DNA of 64,000 bases from Achromobacter sp. MYb9 (GCF_002975275.1 NZ_PCOQ01000021.1:54540-118539), one strand, 5' to 3'; positions 55,262 to 64,000 are shown, numbered from the stretch's first letter. The notes: generated by a model not told the origin, from the sequence alone. Translations and numbers: made by a program.

Positions 55262-56188
55262 TCAGGCCTTCTGGCCGTGCAGGCACACCCAGCCGTCACG
55301 CGCGCGCCAGACCGACATGGCGATCCAGGGCGCGTAGGCAGCGGCCACCTCTTCGGCCTGGCGTTCCAGCACGCCGGACAACACCAGATGGCCGCCTGCG
55401 GCGACGCGTCCGGCCAGCATCGGTGCCAGCACCTTCAACGGATTGGACAAGATGTTGGCCACGACCACCTGGAACGTACCATCGGCCAGCGCATCGGGCA
55501 GCATGGCCTGCAGCTCGACGCGGTTGACCTCGGCGTTGTAGGCGGTGCTTTGCACGGCCTGCGTGTCGATGTCCACGGCCTGCGTCGGACCCGCGCCCAG
55601 CTTGCGGGCGGCGATCGCCAAGATTCCGGAACCGCAACCGTAGTCCAGCAAGGTGGCGCCGGCGGGCAGCTCGGCTTCCAGCCAGGCCAGGCACAGGTGT
55701 GTCGTGGGATGGCTGCCGGTGCCAAAGGCCAGGCCCGGATCCAGTTCGATGTGGATGGCGCCGTCGCCCGTGGCGGCCGGATCGAAGCCCGGCACGTCGG
55801 GGCTGTCACGGTGCCAGCTGGGCACGATCCACAGGCGTTCGGCGATGTGGATGGGGCCAAACTGCGATTGCGTCAGGCGCACCCAGTCGGCGTCGGGAAC
55901 ATCGCGCAGGGTCCAGCCGGCAAACAGCGCCGGGTCGAGCTCGCCTGCCGCGGCGGCCTCTTCCATGATCTGCGAGGGATCGGCTCCGTCGGGCAACAAG
56001 GCGACGACGCGATTGCGGTCCCAGGCCTGCACGTCGGGCTCGGTGCCGGGTTCGCCGAACAGCGGGCGTTCGTCGTCGGTGCCGAAGTCGGCGTCTTCCA
56101 CGGAAACGGACAGTACGCCCGCTTCCAGCAGCGCGTCCGACAAGGCTTCGGCCTGCGCCTCTAGGCAATGGAGCACGAGTTCACGCAT
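55262..56188 (-). CDS. prmA: Ribosomal protein L11 methyltransferase
   Basis: PrmA trimethylates lysines and the N-terminus of ribosomal protein L11. The 308-residue enzyme has a substrate-recognition domain (about 1-60), a linker, and a SAM-dependent methyltransferase domain with motif [16 protein letters not shown] and the catalytic loop [11 protein letters not shown] 17-bp hairpin lies just upstream of the start. The order accB-accC-prmA-DUF3426 is conserved in the betaproteobacteria. Confidence 0.96.
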   Translation of the reverse strand: MRELVLHCLEAQAEALSDALLEAGVLSVSVEDADFGTDDERPLFGEPGTEPDVQAWDRNRVVALLPDGADPSQIMEEAAAAGELDPALFAGWTLRDVPDADWVRLTQSQFGPIHIAERLWIVPSWHRDSPDVPGFDPAATGDGAIHIELDPGLAFGTGSHPTTHLCLAWLEAELPAGATLLDYGCGSGILAIAARKLGAGPTQAVDIDTQAVQSTAYNAEVNRVELQAMLPDALADGTFQVVVANILSNPLKVLAPMLAGRVAAGGHLVLSGVLERQAEEVAAAYAPWIAMSVWRARDGWVCLHGQKA

Positions 56189-56204
56189 GATTATTCTTCC
56201 ATCT

Positions 56205-56242
56205 GGTCATCGGGCCGCGGCGGATGCCGCGGCCCGATGACC
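56205..56242 (-). other. 17-bp perfect hairpin in the prmA leader
   Basis: GGTCATCGGGCCGCGGC (56205-56221), loop GGAT, and its exact complement (56226-56242). It ends 16 bases before the prmA ATG (minus strand) and lies between accC and prmA. There is no T-run on either strand, so it is not a usual terminator; an RNase III-type processing site or translational control element are possible. Confidence 0.7.
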
Positions 56243-56293
56243 GTAAAACAATTAAAAGGCCCCGAGGGGTTTGCCTTGGCGTCGCCCAAAGGC

Positions 56294-56315
56294 AAAAAGG
56301 GGCCGCGAGGCCCCT
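56294..56315 (-). terminator. Terminator after accC
   Basis: AGGGGCC (56298-56304) pairs with GGCCCCT (56309-56315) around GCGA; on the minus strand TTTTT follows. It is ten bases after the accC stop and before prmA, so prmA either has its own promoter or depends on read-through. Confidence 0.85.
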
Positions 56316-56324
56316 AGTGGTCGG

Positions 56325-57671
56325 TCAGGGACGCTGAGCCAACTTGTTTTCCAGATAATGGATGCTGGTGCCGCCCTCGATGAAGCGGGCATCTTGCAAC
56401 AGTTCGCGGTGCAACGGGATGTTGGTCGAAATGCCTTCCACCACCATTTCCGACAGCGCGATGCGCATGCGGGCCAGCGCCTGGTCACGCGTGTCGCCGT
56501 ACGTGATGACCTTGGCGATCATCGAATCGTAGTTCGGCGGCACGAAGTAGCCGTTGTACGCATGCGAATCGATCCGCACGCCAGGACCGCCCGGCGTATG
56601 CCAGTTGGTGATACGGCCAGGGCTGGGCACGAAGCGGAAAGGATCTTCCGCGTTGATGCGGCATTCGATCGCATGGCCCTTGAACTGGATATCGCGCTGG
56701 CGCAGCGTGAACTTCTCGCCTGCGGCGACCAGGATCTGCTGCTGCACCAGGTCGATGCCGGTGATCAGTTCGGTCACGGGGTGTTCGACCTGGATGCGGG
56801 TGTTCATTTCAATGAAATAGAACTCGCCGTTCTCGAACAGGAATTCGAACGTGCCGGCGCCGCGGTAGCCCATCTTGCGGCAAGCGTCGGCGCAACGGTC
56901 GCCGATGCGCTCGATCGCGCGGCGGGCGATGCCGGGAGCCGGCGCTTCTTCGATGACTTTCTGGTGGCGGCGCTGCATGGAGCAGTCGCGTTCGCCCAGC
57001 CAGACGGCGTTGCGGCCGCCATCGGCCAGCACCTGGATTTCCACATGGCGAGGGTTCTCAAGGAACTTCTCCATATAGACTTCCGGGTTGTTGAACGCGG
57101 CGCCCGCTTCCGAACGCGTCATGGTGACGGCGTTCAGCAGCGCGGCCTCGGTGTACACCACGCGCATGCCGCGGCCACCGCCGCCGCCTGCCGCCTTGAT
57201 GATGACCGGATAACCGACTTCGCGCGCAATACGGATGATTTCCTGCGGATCTTCGGGCAACGCGCCCTCGGAACCCGGCACCACCGGCACGCCCGCTTCG
57301 ATCATGGCGCGCTTGGCGCTGACCTTGTCGCCCATCAGGCGAATGGTGTCGGGACGCGGACCGATGAAAACGAAGCCGCTCTTTTCGACGCGATCGGCGA
57401 AGTCGGCATTTTCGGACAAAAACCCGTAACCCGGGTGGATTGCCTCGGAATCCGTGACTTCGGCCGCCGAAATGATGGCGGGCATGTTCAGGTAGCTGTC
57501 ACGCGACGGCGCGGGCCCGATGCACACGGATTCATCGGCCAGGCGCACGTACTTGGCTTCGCGGTCAGCCTCGGAGTGCACGACCACGGTTTTGATGCCC
57601 AGCTCACGGCAAGCGCGCTGAATGCGCAGGGCGATTTCGCCCCGATTGGCGATCAGGATTTTTTCGAACAT
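56325..57671 (-). CDS. accC: Biotin carboxylase subunit of acetyl-CoA carboxylase
   Basis: AccC carboxylates biotin on AccB with ATP and bicarbonate, the first half of acetyl-CoA carboxylase in fatty acid synthesis. The 448-residue ATP-grasp enzyme has the N-terminal [14 protein letters not shown], the glycine-rich ATP loop [12 protein letters not shown], and [14 protein letters not shown]. It lies nine bases after accB in the standard operon. Confidence 0.98.
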   Translation of the reverse strand: MFEKILIANRGEIALRIQRACRELGIKTVVVHSEADREAKYVRLADESVCIGPAPSRDSYLNMPAIISAAEVTDSEAIHPGYGFLSENADFADRVEKSGFVFIGPRPDTIRLMGDKVSAKRAMIEAGVPVVPGSEGALPEDPQEIIRIAREVGYPVIIKAAGGGGGRGMRVVYTEAALLNAVTMTRSEAGAAFNNPEVYMEKFLENPRHVEIQVLADGGRNAVWLGERDCSMQRRHQKVIEEAPAPGIARRAIERIGDRCADACRKMGYRGAGTFEFLFENGEFYFIEMNTRIQVEHPVTELITGIDLVQQQILVAAGEKFTLRQRDIQFKGHAIECRINAEDPFRFVPSPGRITNWHTPGGPGVRIDSHAYNGYFVPPNYDSMIAKVITYGDTRDQALARMRIALSEMVVEGISTNIPLHRELLQDARFIEGGTSIHYLENKLAQRP

Positions 57672-57680
57672 TTTCAGCTA

Positions 57681-58136
57681 TCAGCCAATGACGAAGAGGG
57701 GTTGACCGTATTCGACGGGCTCACCATTTTCGACCAGGATTTCTTTGATGACGCCGGACTTGTCGGCTTCGATTTCATTGAGCAGCTTCATGGCTTCAAT
57801 GATGCACAGCGGATCGCCTTCCTTGACGGTGGCGCCCACGTCGATGAACGGGGCGGCGCCCGGGTTCGGCGAACGGTAGAACGTGCCGACCATCGGCGCC
57901 TTCACGACATGGCCCTGGATGACCGGGGCGGCTTCGGCGACCGGCGCGGCAGGCGCTGCGGCCGGGGCCACGGGCGCGGCATGGGCGCCGGCTTCGGGCT
58001 GGTGGTAAGCCACCGGCTGCAAGGTCTGCGAGAACTTGACGATGCGTACCTTACCTTCGCCTTCGGTGATTTCCAGCTCGGCGATACCCGATTCAGCCAC
58101 CAGGTCGATCAGGGTTTTGAGTTTTCGAAGGTCCAT
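57681..58136 (-). CDS. accB: Biotin carboxyl carrier protein
   Basis: AccB carries the biotin of acetyl-CoA carboxylase. The 151-residue protein has a conserved N-terminal segment, an alanine/proline-rich linker (about 48-72) and the biotinyl domain with the modified lysine K117 in EAMKLLN. It is preceded by aroQ on the same strand, the classic aroQ-accB-accC cluster. The 87-bp gap upstream may hold an accBC promoter. Confidence 0.98.
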   Translation of the reverse strand: MDLRKLKTLIDLVAESGIAELEITEGEGKVRIVKFSQTLQPVAYHQPEAGAHAAPVAPAAAPAAPVAEAAPVIQGHVVKAPMVGTFYRSPNPGAAPFIDVGATVKEGDPLCIIEAMKLLNEIEADKSGVIKEILVENGEPVEYGQPLFVIG

Positions 58137-58223
58137 AGAAGCTGCTTCCCGAGATAGTGTCGGCGGCGTCCCAGCGTGGGGTCCGCGCCGTATAAGATGT
58201 AAAAGCTGTGAGTTGGTGCGAGA

Positions 58224-58658
58224 TCAGTGCCGCACTGCGTAACGCAGAGCCGCCTCGTAGCCGTCCGCGCCAAGGCCGCTGATAAGGCCTATCGCCAAGT
58301 CGGACAGATAAGAGTGATGCCTGAAGGGCTCTCGCTTATACAGATTGGACAAATGTACTTCAATAAATGGGATCGCGACCCCAGCCAGCGCATCGCGAAT
58401 TGCGACGCTGGTGTGCGTATAAGCCGCCGCGTTGATGATGATGAAGTCTGTGCCGTCTTGCCGGGCCGCCTGAATGCGGTCAACCAGCGCGCCTTCGTGA
58501 TTGCCTTGCCAAGCTGTCAGTTTGGCGCCCAATTCGCCTGCAAGCAGTTCCAGGCGCTCATTGATCTGGGGCAGGGTCAAGCTGCCGTAGATGTGAGGTT
58601 CCCGGGTGCCAAGCAGGTTCAGGTTCGGGCCATGCAATACCAGTATGTTTTGCGCCAT
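58224..58658 (-). CDS. aroQ: Type II 3-dehydroquinate dehydratase
   Basis: AroQ converts 3-dehydroquinate to 3-dehydroshikimate in aromatic amino acid synthesis. The 144-residue protein has the N-terminal [13 protein letters not shown], catalytic Y24, and E100-V-H102 in FIEVHLSN. The ATG at 58656-58658 starts [10 protein letters not shown]; a longer frame of 12 codons is rejected. It leads the aroQ-accB-accC group. Confidence 0.97.
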   Translation of the reverse strand: MAQNILVLHGPNLNLLGTREPHIYGSLTLPQINERLELLAGELGAKLTAWQGNHEGALVDRIQAARQDGTDFIIINAAAYTHTSVAIRDALAGVAIPFIEVHLSNLYKREPFRHHSYLSDLAIGLISGLGADGYEAALRYAVRH

Positions 58659-58747
58659 GCGCTTGCCAATGAGTGGATTGCCAATTGTTGGCAAAACAGC
58701 CGATAAACCAGCTTTTTACGCCAATTCCTACTATTTGTCCAACAGAC

Positions 58748-59281
58748 TTACGCCTTCAAACCGGAGAGGGTTTGATTCAGGTCGTCGGGCTGGATTTCAC
58801 CCAGTATCTTCCGGTTAATTCCGCCATCGGCATTGAACACGATGGTAAAAGGCAGGCCGCCGCTGGGGTTGCCCAGCTTGCGCAGCGTATCGATTGCCCC
58901 GGCGCCGATCACCCAGAGCGGGTAGGAAACTTGCACTTTCTCGACGAATTTTTGCATGTTCGCCGCCGAATCGACGCCGATACCGACAAATCGGATATGC
59001 GGGTATTTTTTCTGCAAGGCGTCGAGTTCGGGCATTTCCCTGACGCACGGCGCGCACCACGTTGCCCAGAAATTGACCACCATCGGCTGGCCTTTCCAAC
59101 CAGCCAGCGTATGGGTCGCGCCATTTAAGTCCGGCATCTGCAATTGCAGCAGTCCGGCGACGGGATCGCCTGCCCCCGCGGGAGCCGCGGATTCCTGGGA
59201 CTTGCGGCCCATCCACGTAAAAGCGCCCGCAACCGTGGCGGCAACCGCCACGCCGGCGGAAAGAAGTAGGCGTCGATTCAT
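58748..59281 (-). CDS. TlpA-family thiol-disulfide oxidoreductase
   Basis: A 177-residue membrane-anchored thioredoxin-like protein. An N-terminal hydrophobic anchor (about 5-24) leaves the domain in the periplasm; the active site is WCAPC with C76 and C79. TlpA/ResA-type proteins keep cytochrome c or other periplasmic cysteines reduced. It is transcribed away from mpl, with a 129-bp shared region; the same order is usual in the relatives. Confidence 0.92.
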   Translation of the reverse strand: MNRRLLLSAGVAVAATVAGAFTWMGRKSQESAAPAGAGDPVAGLLQLQMPDLNGATHTLAGWKGQPMVVNFWATWCAPCVREMPELDALQKKYPHIRFVGIGVDSAANMQKFVEKVQVSYPLWVIGAGAIDTLRKLGNPSGGLPFTIVFNADGGINRKILGEIQPDDLNQTLSGLKA

Positions 59282-59307
59282 GGCGCGATCATAACCGCTA
59301 CCGCTAT

Positions 59308-59327
59308 TTTTTGTCGCAAGACAAAAA
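59308..59327. promoter_or_regulatory. Inverted repeat in the tlpA/mpl divergent region
   Basis: TTTTTGTC-GCAA-GACAAAAA, 27 bases upstream of the tlpA-type start and 84 upstream of mpl. It has the form of an intrinsic hairpin with T/A tracts, or of an operator. No known regulator motif was recognised. Confidence 0.4.
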
Positions 59328-59410
59328 CGCCCCCTCGGGGAGCAGCAAGCCCGCGAAGCGGCGCGGCGAGGAGCGCTCTATATATACAATGCAGGACAGG
59401 AGAGTTTTCA

Positions 59411-60781
59411 ATGCACCTGCATATTCTTGGCATCTGCGGTACGTTCATGGGTGGCTTGGCGCTGATCGCGCGGGCCGCCGGACACAAGGTCACTGGTTGC
59501 GACGCGGGCGTGTACCCGCCCATGAGCACGCAACTGTCCGAACAGGGAATCGAACTGATCGAGGGCTTCGGCGTTGATCAGATGGCGCTCAAGCCCGACC
59601 TGTACGTGATCGGCAACGTGGTCAGCCGGGGCAATCCGCTGATGGAAGCCATCCTGGAATTAGGCGCGCGCTATGTATCCGGCCCGCAATGGCTGGGGGA
59701 CAACGTCCTTTTCGGGCAGCATGTGCTGGCGGTGGCGGGCACCCATGGCAAGACCACCACCAGCTCGATGCTGGCGTGGGTGCTGGAAGCCGCGGGCCAG
59801 GCGCCCAACTTCTTGATCGGCGGCGTGGCGCAGGATCTGCACGTGTCGGCCCGCTACGACCCGGCGCGCCGCCCCTTCGTGATCGAGGCGGACGAGTACG
59901 ACACCGCCTTCTTCGACAAGCGCTCGAAATTCGTCCATTACCGCCCGCGCACCGCGATCCTGAATAATCTGGAATACGACCACGCCGACATCTTCCCCGA
60001 TCTGGCTGCCATCGAAACTCAATTCCACCATTTGGTGCGCACCATCCCGGGATCGGGCCGCATTGTGCGTCCGGCACATTCCGAGGCGCTTGACCGCGTG
60101 ATTGCCCGGGGATGCTGGTCGGAAACCGTCACGTTCGGCGCCGATGGCGGCTGGCAGGCGACTCCCCCCGACGCGGATGGCGCTTTTGGCGTGCTGCGTA
60201 ACGGCGCCGCGGTCGGCACCGTGCGCTGGAACCTGACGGGCGAGCACAACCGCATGAACGCGCTGGCGGCGCTGGCCGCCGCCGAACACGTCGGCGTTTC
60301 CGCGGAACAAGGCATCGACGCGTTGACCCGTTTCGGCGGCGTCAAGCGCCGGATGGAGCTGCGCGGCACGGTCAACGGCGTGAAGGTCTACGACGATTTC
60401 GCCCACCACCCCACCGCCATCGCCACCACCCTTGAAGGATTGCGGCGCCAGGTCGGGACGGCACGCATTCTGGCGGTGCTGGAACCCCGGTCCAACACCA
60501 TGAAGCTGGGCACCATGGCTGCCCGCCTGCCCGACGCCCTGGCTGATGCCGACCTGGTGTTCTGCTTCGGCGCGCACAGCGGCAAGCATGCGCTGGGCTG
60601 GAATCCGGCCGACGTCCTGGCTCCCCTGGGCGACCGGGCTTCCAGTTACGATGACATCGGCGCCCTGGTCGTCGCCGTGGCCGCCGCGGCCCGACCCGGG
60701 GATCAAGTCCTGGTCATGAGCAACGGCGGCTTTGGCGGCATCCACGGCAAGCTGCTGGACGCCTTGCAGGCGCGCGGCTGA
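59411..60781 (+). CDS. mpl: UDP-N-acetylmuramate:tripeptide ligase Mpl
   Basis: Mpl joins recycled L-Ala-gamma-D-Glu-meso-DAP tripeptide to UDP-MurNAc, feeding peptidoglycan fragments back to synthesis. The 456-residue Mur-ligase-type enzyme has the dinucleotide-binding-like N-terminus MHLHILGICGTFMGGLA, ATP loop GTHGKTTT (110-117), and EADEYDTAFFDKRSKF. It has AGGAGA eight bases ahead. Together with anmK and the M23 peptidase it makes a cell-wall recycling theme in the window. Confidence 0.96.
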   Translation: MHLHILGICGTFMGGLALIARAAGHKVTGCDAGVYPPMSTQLSEQGIELIEGFGVDQMALKPDLYVIGNVVSRGNPLMEAILELGARYVSGPQWLGDNVLFGQHVLAVAGTHGKTTTSSMLAWVLEAAGQAPNFLIGGVAQDLHVSARYDPARRPFVIEADEYDTAFFDKRSKFVHYRPRTAILNNLEYDHADIFPDLAAIETQFHHLVRTIPGSGRIVRPAHSEALDRVIARGCWSETVTFGADGGWQATPPDADGAFGVLRNGAAVGTVRWNLTGEHNRMNALAALAAAEHVGVSAEQGIDALTRFGGVKRRMELRGTVNGVKVYDDFAHHPTAIATTLEGLRRQVGTARILAVLEPRSNTMKLGTMAARLPDALADADLVFCFGAHSGKHALGWNPADVLAPLGDRASSYDDIGALVVAVAAAARPGDQVLVMSNGGFGGIHGKLLDALQARG

Positions 60782-60810
60782 ACGGCGGCCCGGCACCGGA
60801 CAACGACGAC

Positions 60811-61413
60811 ATGATCCTTTACCTGCATGGCTTTCGTTCCTCGCCGACCTCGATGAAGGCCAGGATGATGGCCGACGCCATGGCCGAGCGCGGCCTGGCC
60901 GCCGAGTGGGCCTGCCCGCAGTTGCCCGCCAGCCCCAGGGAAGCGATCGACCTGGCCATGGGCATCGCCCGGCGCCAGCTGGATGGCGCGGACAGCCCCC
61001 GCGCACTGACCGTTATCGGCTCGTCGCTGGGCGGTTTCTACGCCACCTGGCTGGCCGAACAACTGGGCTGCAAGGCGGTCTTGCTGAACCCGGCCGTGGA
61101 GGCGGCGCGCGACCTGGCCACCCAGGTCGGCGAACACCACATGTATCATTCCGACGCGCCGTTCGTCTTTTTGCCCGAATATGTGGACGAACTGGCGGCG
61201 ATCCATGCCCCTCGCATCACGCAGCCCGACCGGTACTTCCTGGTGGCGGCGACCGGCGACGAGGTGCTGGATTGGCGCGAAATGCGCGATCGCTATGCGG
61301 ATTGCCGCCAGCGTATCGTGCAGGGCAGCGACCACGGTTTATCCGATTTCGCCCAATGGATGCCCGAGGTGCTTGAATTCGCCCTTGGCGCCAGGCAGGT
61401 TCGCCCCCAATAA
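60811..61413 (+). CDS. YqiA/YcfP-type alpha/beta hydrolase
   Basis: A 200-residue cytoplasmic hydrolase of the YqiA family: YLHGFRSSPTS at the start, nucleophile motif GSSLGGFYA, and the C-terminal histidine region GSDHGLSDF. E. coli YqiA hydrolyses short-chain esters; the true role is unknown. It is 29 bp after mpl and 73 bp before the RNase II-like gene, all on one strand. Confidence 0.9.
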   Translation: MILYLHGFRSSPTSMKARMMADAMAERGLAAEWACPQLPASPREAIDLAMGIARRQLDGADSPRALTVIGSSLGGFYATWLAEQLGCKAVLLNPAVEAARDLATQVGEHHMYHSDAPFVFLPEYVDELAAIHAPRITQPDRYFLVAATGDEVLDWREMRDRYADCRQRIVQGSDHGLSDFAQWMPEVLEFALGARQVRPQ

Positions 61414-61486
61414 TCAGTACCAGACCTCAACACTCTATATAGCTGCGCAAGGCGGCGCGTGCGCGCCGCCCAGGACGATCCCCACC

Positions 61487-63394
61487 ATGTATGTGTTTTA
61501 CGAAGACGACGGCAGCTTCAAGGCCGGCAATATCCTGTCCGAGACCGACGCCAGCCTGCAGGTGGAATCGGAGTCGGGCAAGCGCAGCAAGATCAAGCGC
61601 GCCAACACCCTGTTCAACTTCGCGTCGCCCGAGCCGGCGGCGCTAATGAGCCAGGCGGCCGCGGTCGCCGAGACGCTGGACCTGCAGTTCCTCTGGGAAT
61701 GCGCGCCGCAGGAAGAATTCGACACGCCCGCCCTGGCTGCCGATTATTTCGGCCACGCCCCCACGCCCGTGGAGCAAGCCGCGTTGCTGATGCGCCTGCA
61801 CGGCGCGCCGGCCTATTTCCATCGCCGCGGCAAGGGCCGTTACCGCCCTGCCCCGCCCGATATTCTGGCCGCCGCCCTGGCCGCGCTGGACAAGAAGCAA
61901 CGCCAGGCCGAGCAGCAGCAGGAATGGGTGGACGAAATGGCCGCCGGCCGCCTGCCGGAGCCCATCGCCCAGGCTGCGGAGTCCCTGCTGATCCGCCCGG
62001 ACAAGAACACGCAGCAGTGGAAGGCCCTGGACGCCGCGTGCGCCAAGCTGGGCAAGACGCCGGACCGCCTGCTGCTTGAGCTGGGCGCCTGGCCGCATGC
62101 GCTGGCCTTGCACAAGCGCCGCTTCCTGGCGGTGAATTTCCCGCGCGGGCTGGCGTTCCCCGACCTGGAACTGCCGCCCATCGACCGCGACCTGCCGCTG
62201 TCGGACGCCGAGATCTATTCGGTGGACGATGTCACCACCACCGAAATCGACGACGCCTTGTCCGTCACGGAGCTGCCCGACGGGCGCCTGCGCGTGGGCG
62301 TGCACGTGGCCGCCCCCGGCCTGACCGTGACGCGCGACAGCGAGTTCGACAAGCTGGCCCGCGCCCGCCTGTCCACGGTCTATATGCCGGGCGACAAGAT
62401 CCCGATGCAGCCAGACAACGTCATCAAGGCGTTTTCGCTGGATGCGGGCCGCGAAGTGCCGGTGCTTTCGCTGTATGTCGTGGCCGACCCGGAGACGGGC
62501 GAGATCGTCGAATCCGAAACGCGCCTGGAGCGCGTGGTGGTGCGCGAAAACCTGCGCCATAACATGTTGGACGCGCAGGTCACGGAAGCGAGCCTGGCCG
62601 ATCCGTCGGCGGACATTCCCTACGGCCACTGGCTGCGTCCGCTGTGGAAGCTGGCGCAGGCGCTGTCGGCGCAGCGCGAGAAGGTGCGCGGCAAGCCCGA
62701 AAACAATTCGCGGGTGGAATACAGCTTCTATCTGGACGGCAATCCAGACGATCCGGACACGCCGGTGCGGCTGGTGCCGCGCCAGCGCAATGCGCCGCTG
62801 GATCGCATGGTGGCCGAATACATGATCCTGGCGAACAACCAGTGGGGCGGCCTGCTGCACCAGCACGGCGTGCCGGGCATCTACCGTTCGCAACAGGCGG
62901 GGCGCGTGCGCATGAGCACGCAGGCGCTGCCGCACGAGGCGATCGGCGTGCCGCAATACGCCTGGAGCACGTCGCCGCTGCGCCGCTATGTCGATCTGGT
63001 GAACCAATGGCAACTGATCGCCGCAGTGGAACATGGCGTGTCGGCCCGCCTGGTGGCACCATTCAAGCCGCGCGACGCGGACTTGTTCGCGATCATCGGC
63101 GCGTTCGATGCGCAATACGCGGCGTGGGCGGAGTTCCAAAGCGCGATGGAGCGCTACTGGTGCTTGCGCTGGCTGAAGCAACACGGCGTGACCCGGACGG
63201 TGGCGCACGTGTTGCGCGACGACCTGGTCCGGTTCGCGAATGCGCCGCTGGTGACTCGGGTGGGTGGAATGCCTGAGTTGGAGCGGGGGACGGCGGTGGA
63301 GATTGATATTCTGGGGATGGACGAGTTGAGTCTGGAACTGGATTGTCGGTATTTGGGGGAGCTTAGTCCGGCTGCTGGGGATGCTGCTTCGTAG
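61487..63394 (+). CDS. RNase II-family 3'-5' exoribonuclease
   Basis: A 635-residue RNB-domain protein. It lacks clear N-terminal cold-shock domains; residues 1-220 carry instead a helical winged region as in the short RNase II-like enzymes of beta- and deltaproteobacteria and Deinococcus. The RNB domain begins around 240. Metal-site residues align as D247, E253, D255, D256 (DDVTTTEIDDA), so the second aspartate of the standard D-x5-D-x-DD pattern is glutamate. A short S1-like tail (GTAVEIDILGMDELSLELDCRYLGEL) ends it. The ATG at 61487 starts MYVFYEDDGSFKAG; upstream extension overlaps yqiA and is rejected. Confidence 0.9.
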   Translation: MYVFYEDDGSFKAGNILSETDASLQVESESGKRSKIKRANTLFNFASPEPAALMSQAAAVAETLDLQFLWECAPQEEFDTPALAADYFGHAPTPVEQAALLMRLHGAPAYFHRRGKGRYRPAPPDILAAALAALDKKQRQAEQQQEWVDEMAAGRLPEPIAQAAESLLIRPDKNTQQWKALDAACAKLGKTPDRLLLELGAWPHALALHKRRFLAVNFPRGLAFPDLELPPIDRDLPLSDAEIYSVDDVTTTEIDDALSVTELPDGRLRVGVHVAAPGLTVTRDSEFDKLARARLSTVYMPGDKIPMQPDNVIKAFSLDAGREVPVLSLYVVADPETGEIVESETRLERVVVRENLRHNMLDAQVTEASLADPSADIPYGHWLRPLWKLAQALSAQREKVRGKPENNSRVEYSFYLDGNPDDPDTPVRLVPRQRNAPLDRMVAEYMILANNQWGGLLHQHGVPGIYRSQQAGRVRMSTQALPHEAIGVPQYAWSTSPLRRYVDLVNQWQLIAAVEHGVSARLVAPFKPRDADLFAIIGAFDAQYAAWAEFQSAMERYWCLRWLKQHGVTRTVAHVLRDDLVRFANAPLVTRVGGMPELERGTAVEIDILGMDELSLELDCRYLGELSPAAGDAAS

Positions 63395-63437
63395 TTGATA
63401 GGCGGTGTTGGACAGGGCTTCGTGGGACGCTCGCCGC

Positions 63438-63583
63438 CGGGGTCGGGTGGGTGGCGCGCGCCCACGATTGCGGTCCGGAGCCTTCGCTCCGGACGTCCCC
63501 GTCGTCATCTTCGTCCAGGCCTGCGGCCTTCCCTTCAGATTCCCTCGGGCGCATCAAGGTTGCGCGCCACCCACCCGACCCCG
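63438..63583. repeat. Inverted-repeat-bounded element of about 146 bp
   Basis: Two 22-base arms (63438-63459 and 63562-63583) are exact reverse complements; the outer part reads CGGGGTCGGGTGGG and the inner part GTGGCGCGC. The spacer carries a perfect 9-bp hairpin. It looks like a short non-autonomous repeat element or an extragenic palindrome. No target-site duplication could be confirmed. Confidence 0.65.
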
Positions 63584-63657
63584 ACGACGAGCTGCGCCGT
63601 CTTGGTTTGCGCGCTGCTAGAGCGCGACTTAATGACGAGGTTTGCGGGGCCCGCCTC

Positions 63658-63681
63658 AAGCGTCCGCGCGGGCGGACGCTT
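63658..63681 (+). terminator. Terminator-like hairpin
   Basis: AAGCGTCCGC (63658-63667) pairs with GCGGACGCTT (63672-63681) around GCGG, followed by TCTGC. It lies 264 bases after the RNase gene, so may belong to that transcript or to the repeat region. Confidence 0.45.
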
Positions 63682-63779
63682 TCTGCATACGCGTTGCCGG
63701 GGCGTTGTCGCGTGGTCGCTTGCGCGCTTTTGTCGAGTGGCTTTCTATTGGCCCCGCCGTCAGGTGGGGGAGGTGGAGC

Positions 63780-63840
63780 GACGGGTGGCGCGCGGCCAGC
63801 AGTCGCTTGCTTCGCCCGACCTGTACGCGCGCCACCCGTC
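63780..63840. repeat. Second inverted repeat with the same core
   Basis: GACGGGTGGCGCGC (63780-63793) and GCGCGCCACCCGTC (63827-63840) are exact reverse complements 33 bases apart. The core GGGTGGCGCGC is shared with the arms of the 146-bp element, so both may come from one repeat family. Confidence 0.6.
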
Positions 63841-64000
63841 TAAAAGGGAGGCCAGTGAATATTGCGAGCGTCGGCTGAAATTTGCAGCGTTGCGAGGGTT
63901 CCTTGCGTTGCGTGCGCGCAGCGGCATCGGGAATTGCAAGACGCCGCGTAAGCTCCCAAAGGCCGCCCGCGCGGCCGGCCGGGAGCGGGCCCCGCAAGAT

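Larger units (their letters stand above)
63395..64000. other. Gene-free tail with nested inverted repeats
   Basis: No convincing gene. It contains a 22-bp inverted repeat pair (63438-63459, 63562-63583), a 9-bp hairpin GTCCGGAGC/GCTCCGGAC between them (63473-63494), a 14-bp inverted repeat pair (63780-63793, 63827-63840) with the same core GGGTGGCGCGC, and a terminator-like hairpin. The open frames here look like shadow frames in repeats. Low-complexity GC-rich sequence to the edge. Confidence 0.6.

Noticed and set aside
63656..63997. 113-codon minus-strand frame in the terminal region
   Set aside because: Built across inverted repeats and a terminator-like hairpin, no ribosome site, composition (R, P, A rich) typical of shadow frames.

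Overview
The window is a GC-rich, densely packed chromosomal segment of a betaproteobacterium of the family Alcaligenaceae, most likely Achromobacter or a close Bordetella relative. This rests on recognisable protein families and gene neighbourhoods (glyA-nrdR, rplM-rpsI-argC-erpA, aroQ-accB-accC-prmA, a lysine/alanine-rich histone H1-like protein, a dlt/dra locus) and on codon usage. No rRNA, tRNA, phage, insertion sequence or CRISPR array was found. The assignment comes from reading the sequence only; no database search was possible.

Layout. 1-8 kb: start of yeaH, the PrkA kinase, a gene-poor kilobase, ribD, an isochorismatase/GlxA-regulator pair, nrdR and glyA. 8-18 kb: LysE-type exporter, PEBP protein, tyrS, M23 endopeptidase and anmK (cell wall remodelling and recycling), erpA, a DUF6776-like protein, argC, a two-gene toxin-antitoxin-like module with its own palindromic operator, then rpsI/rplM. 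18-24 kb: a complete branched-chain amino acid ABC transporter (livFGMH plus binding protein) and an orphan TRAP binding protein. 24-31 kb: pmbA/tldE, darP, a carboxylesterase, and a four-gene ABC importer operon ending in a second isochorismatase-type hydrolase. 31-37 kb: Pat-type protein acyltransferase, gltX, an MFS exporter and a lipoprotein. 37-46 kb: an Lrp-type regulator divergent from a giant fused indolepyruvate ferredoxin oxidoreductase, then nrdAB preceded by two NrdR boxes overlapping the promoter. 46-52 kb: the histone H1-like gene, yggT, and a dltC-D-X-B-A operon. 52-64 kb: SlyB-like lipoprotein, PfkB kinase, a DUF3426 protein, prmA, accC, accB, aroQ, tlpA, mpl, yqiA, an RNase II-like exonuclease, and a gene-free tail with nested inverted repeats.

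How parts connect. nrdR (5.9-6.4 kb) is about 36 kb from its expected target nrdAB, whose promoter carries two NrdR-type boxes 31 bp apart. M23, anmK, mpl and the dlt genes all touch the cell envelope. The liv and dlt operons are tightly coupled by overlapping stop/start codons. The most unusual items are the zinc-finger/ribbon-helix-helix antitoxin with an MqsR-like partner, a DltX-type micropeptide inside a Gram-negative dlt operon, and a duplicated livG-livF junction that creates a 20-codon coupled reading frame.
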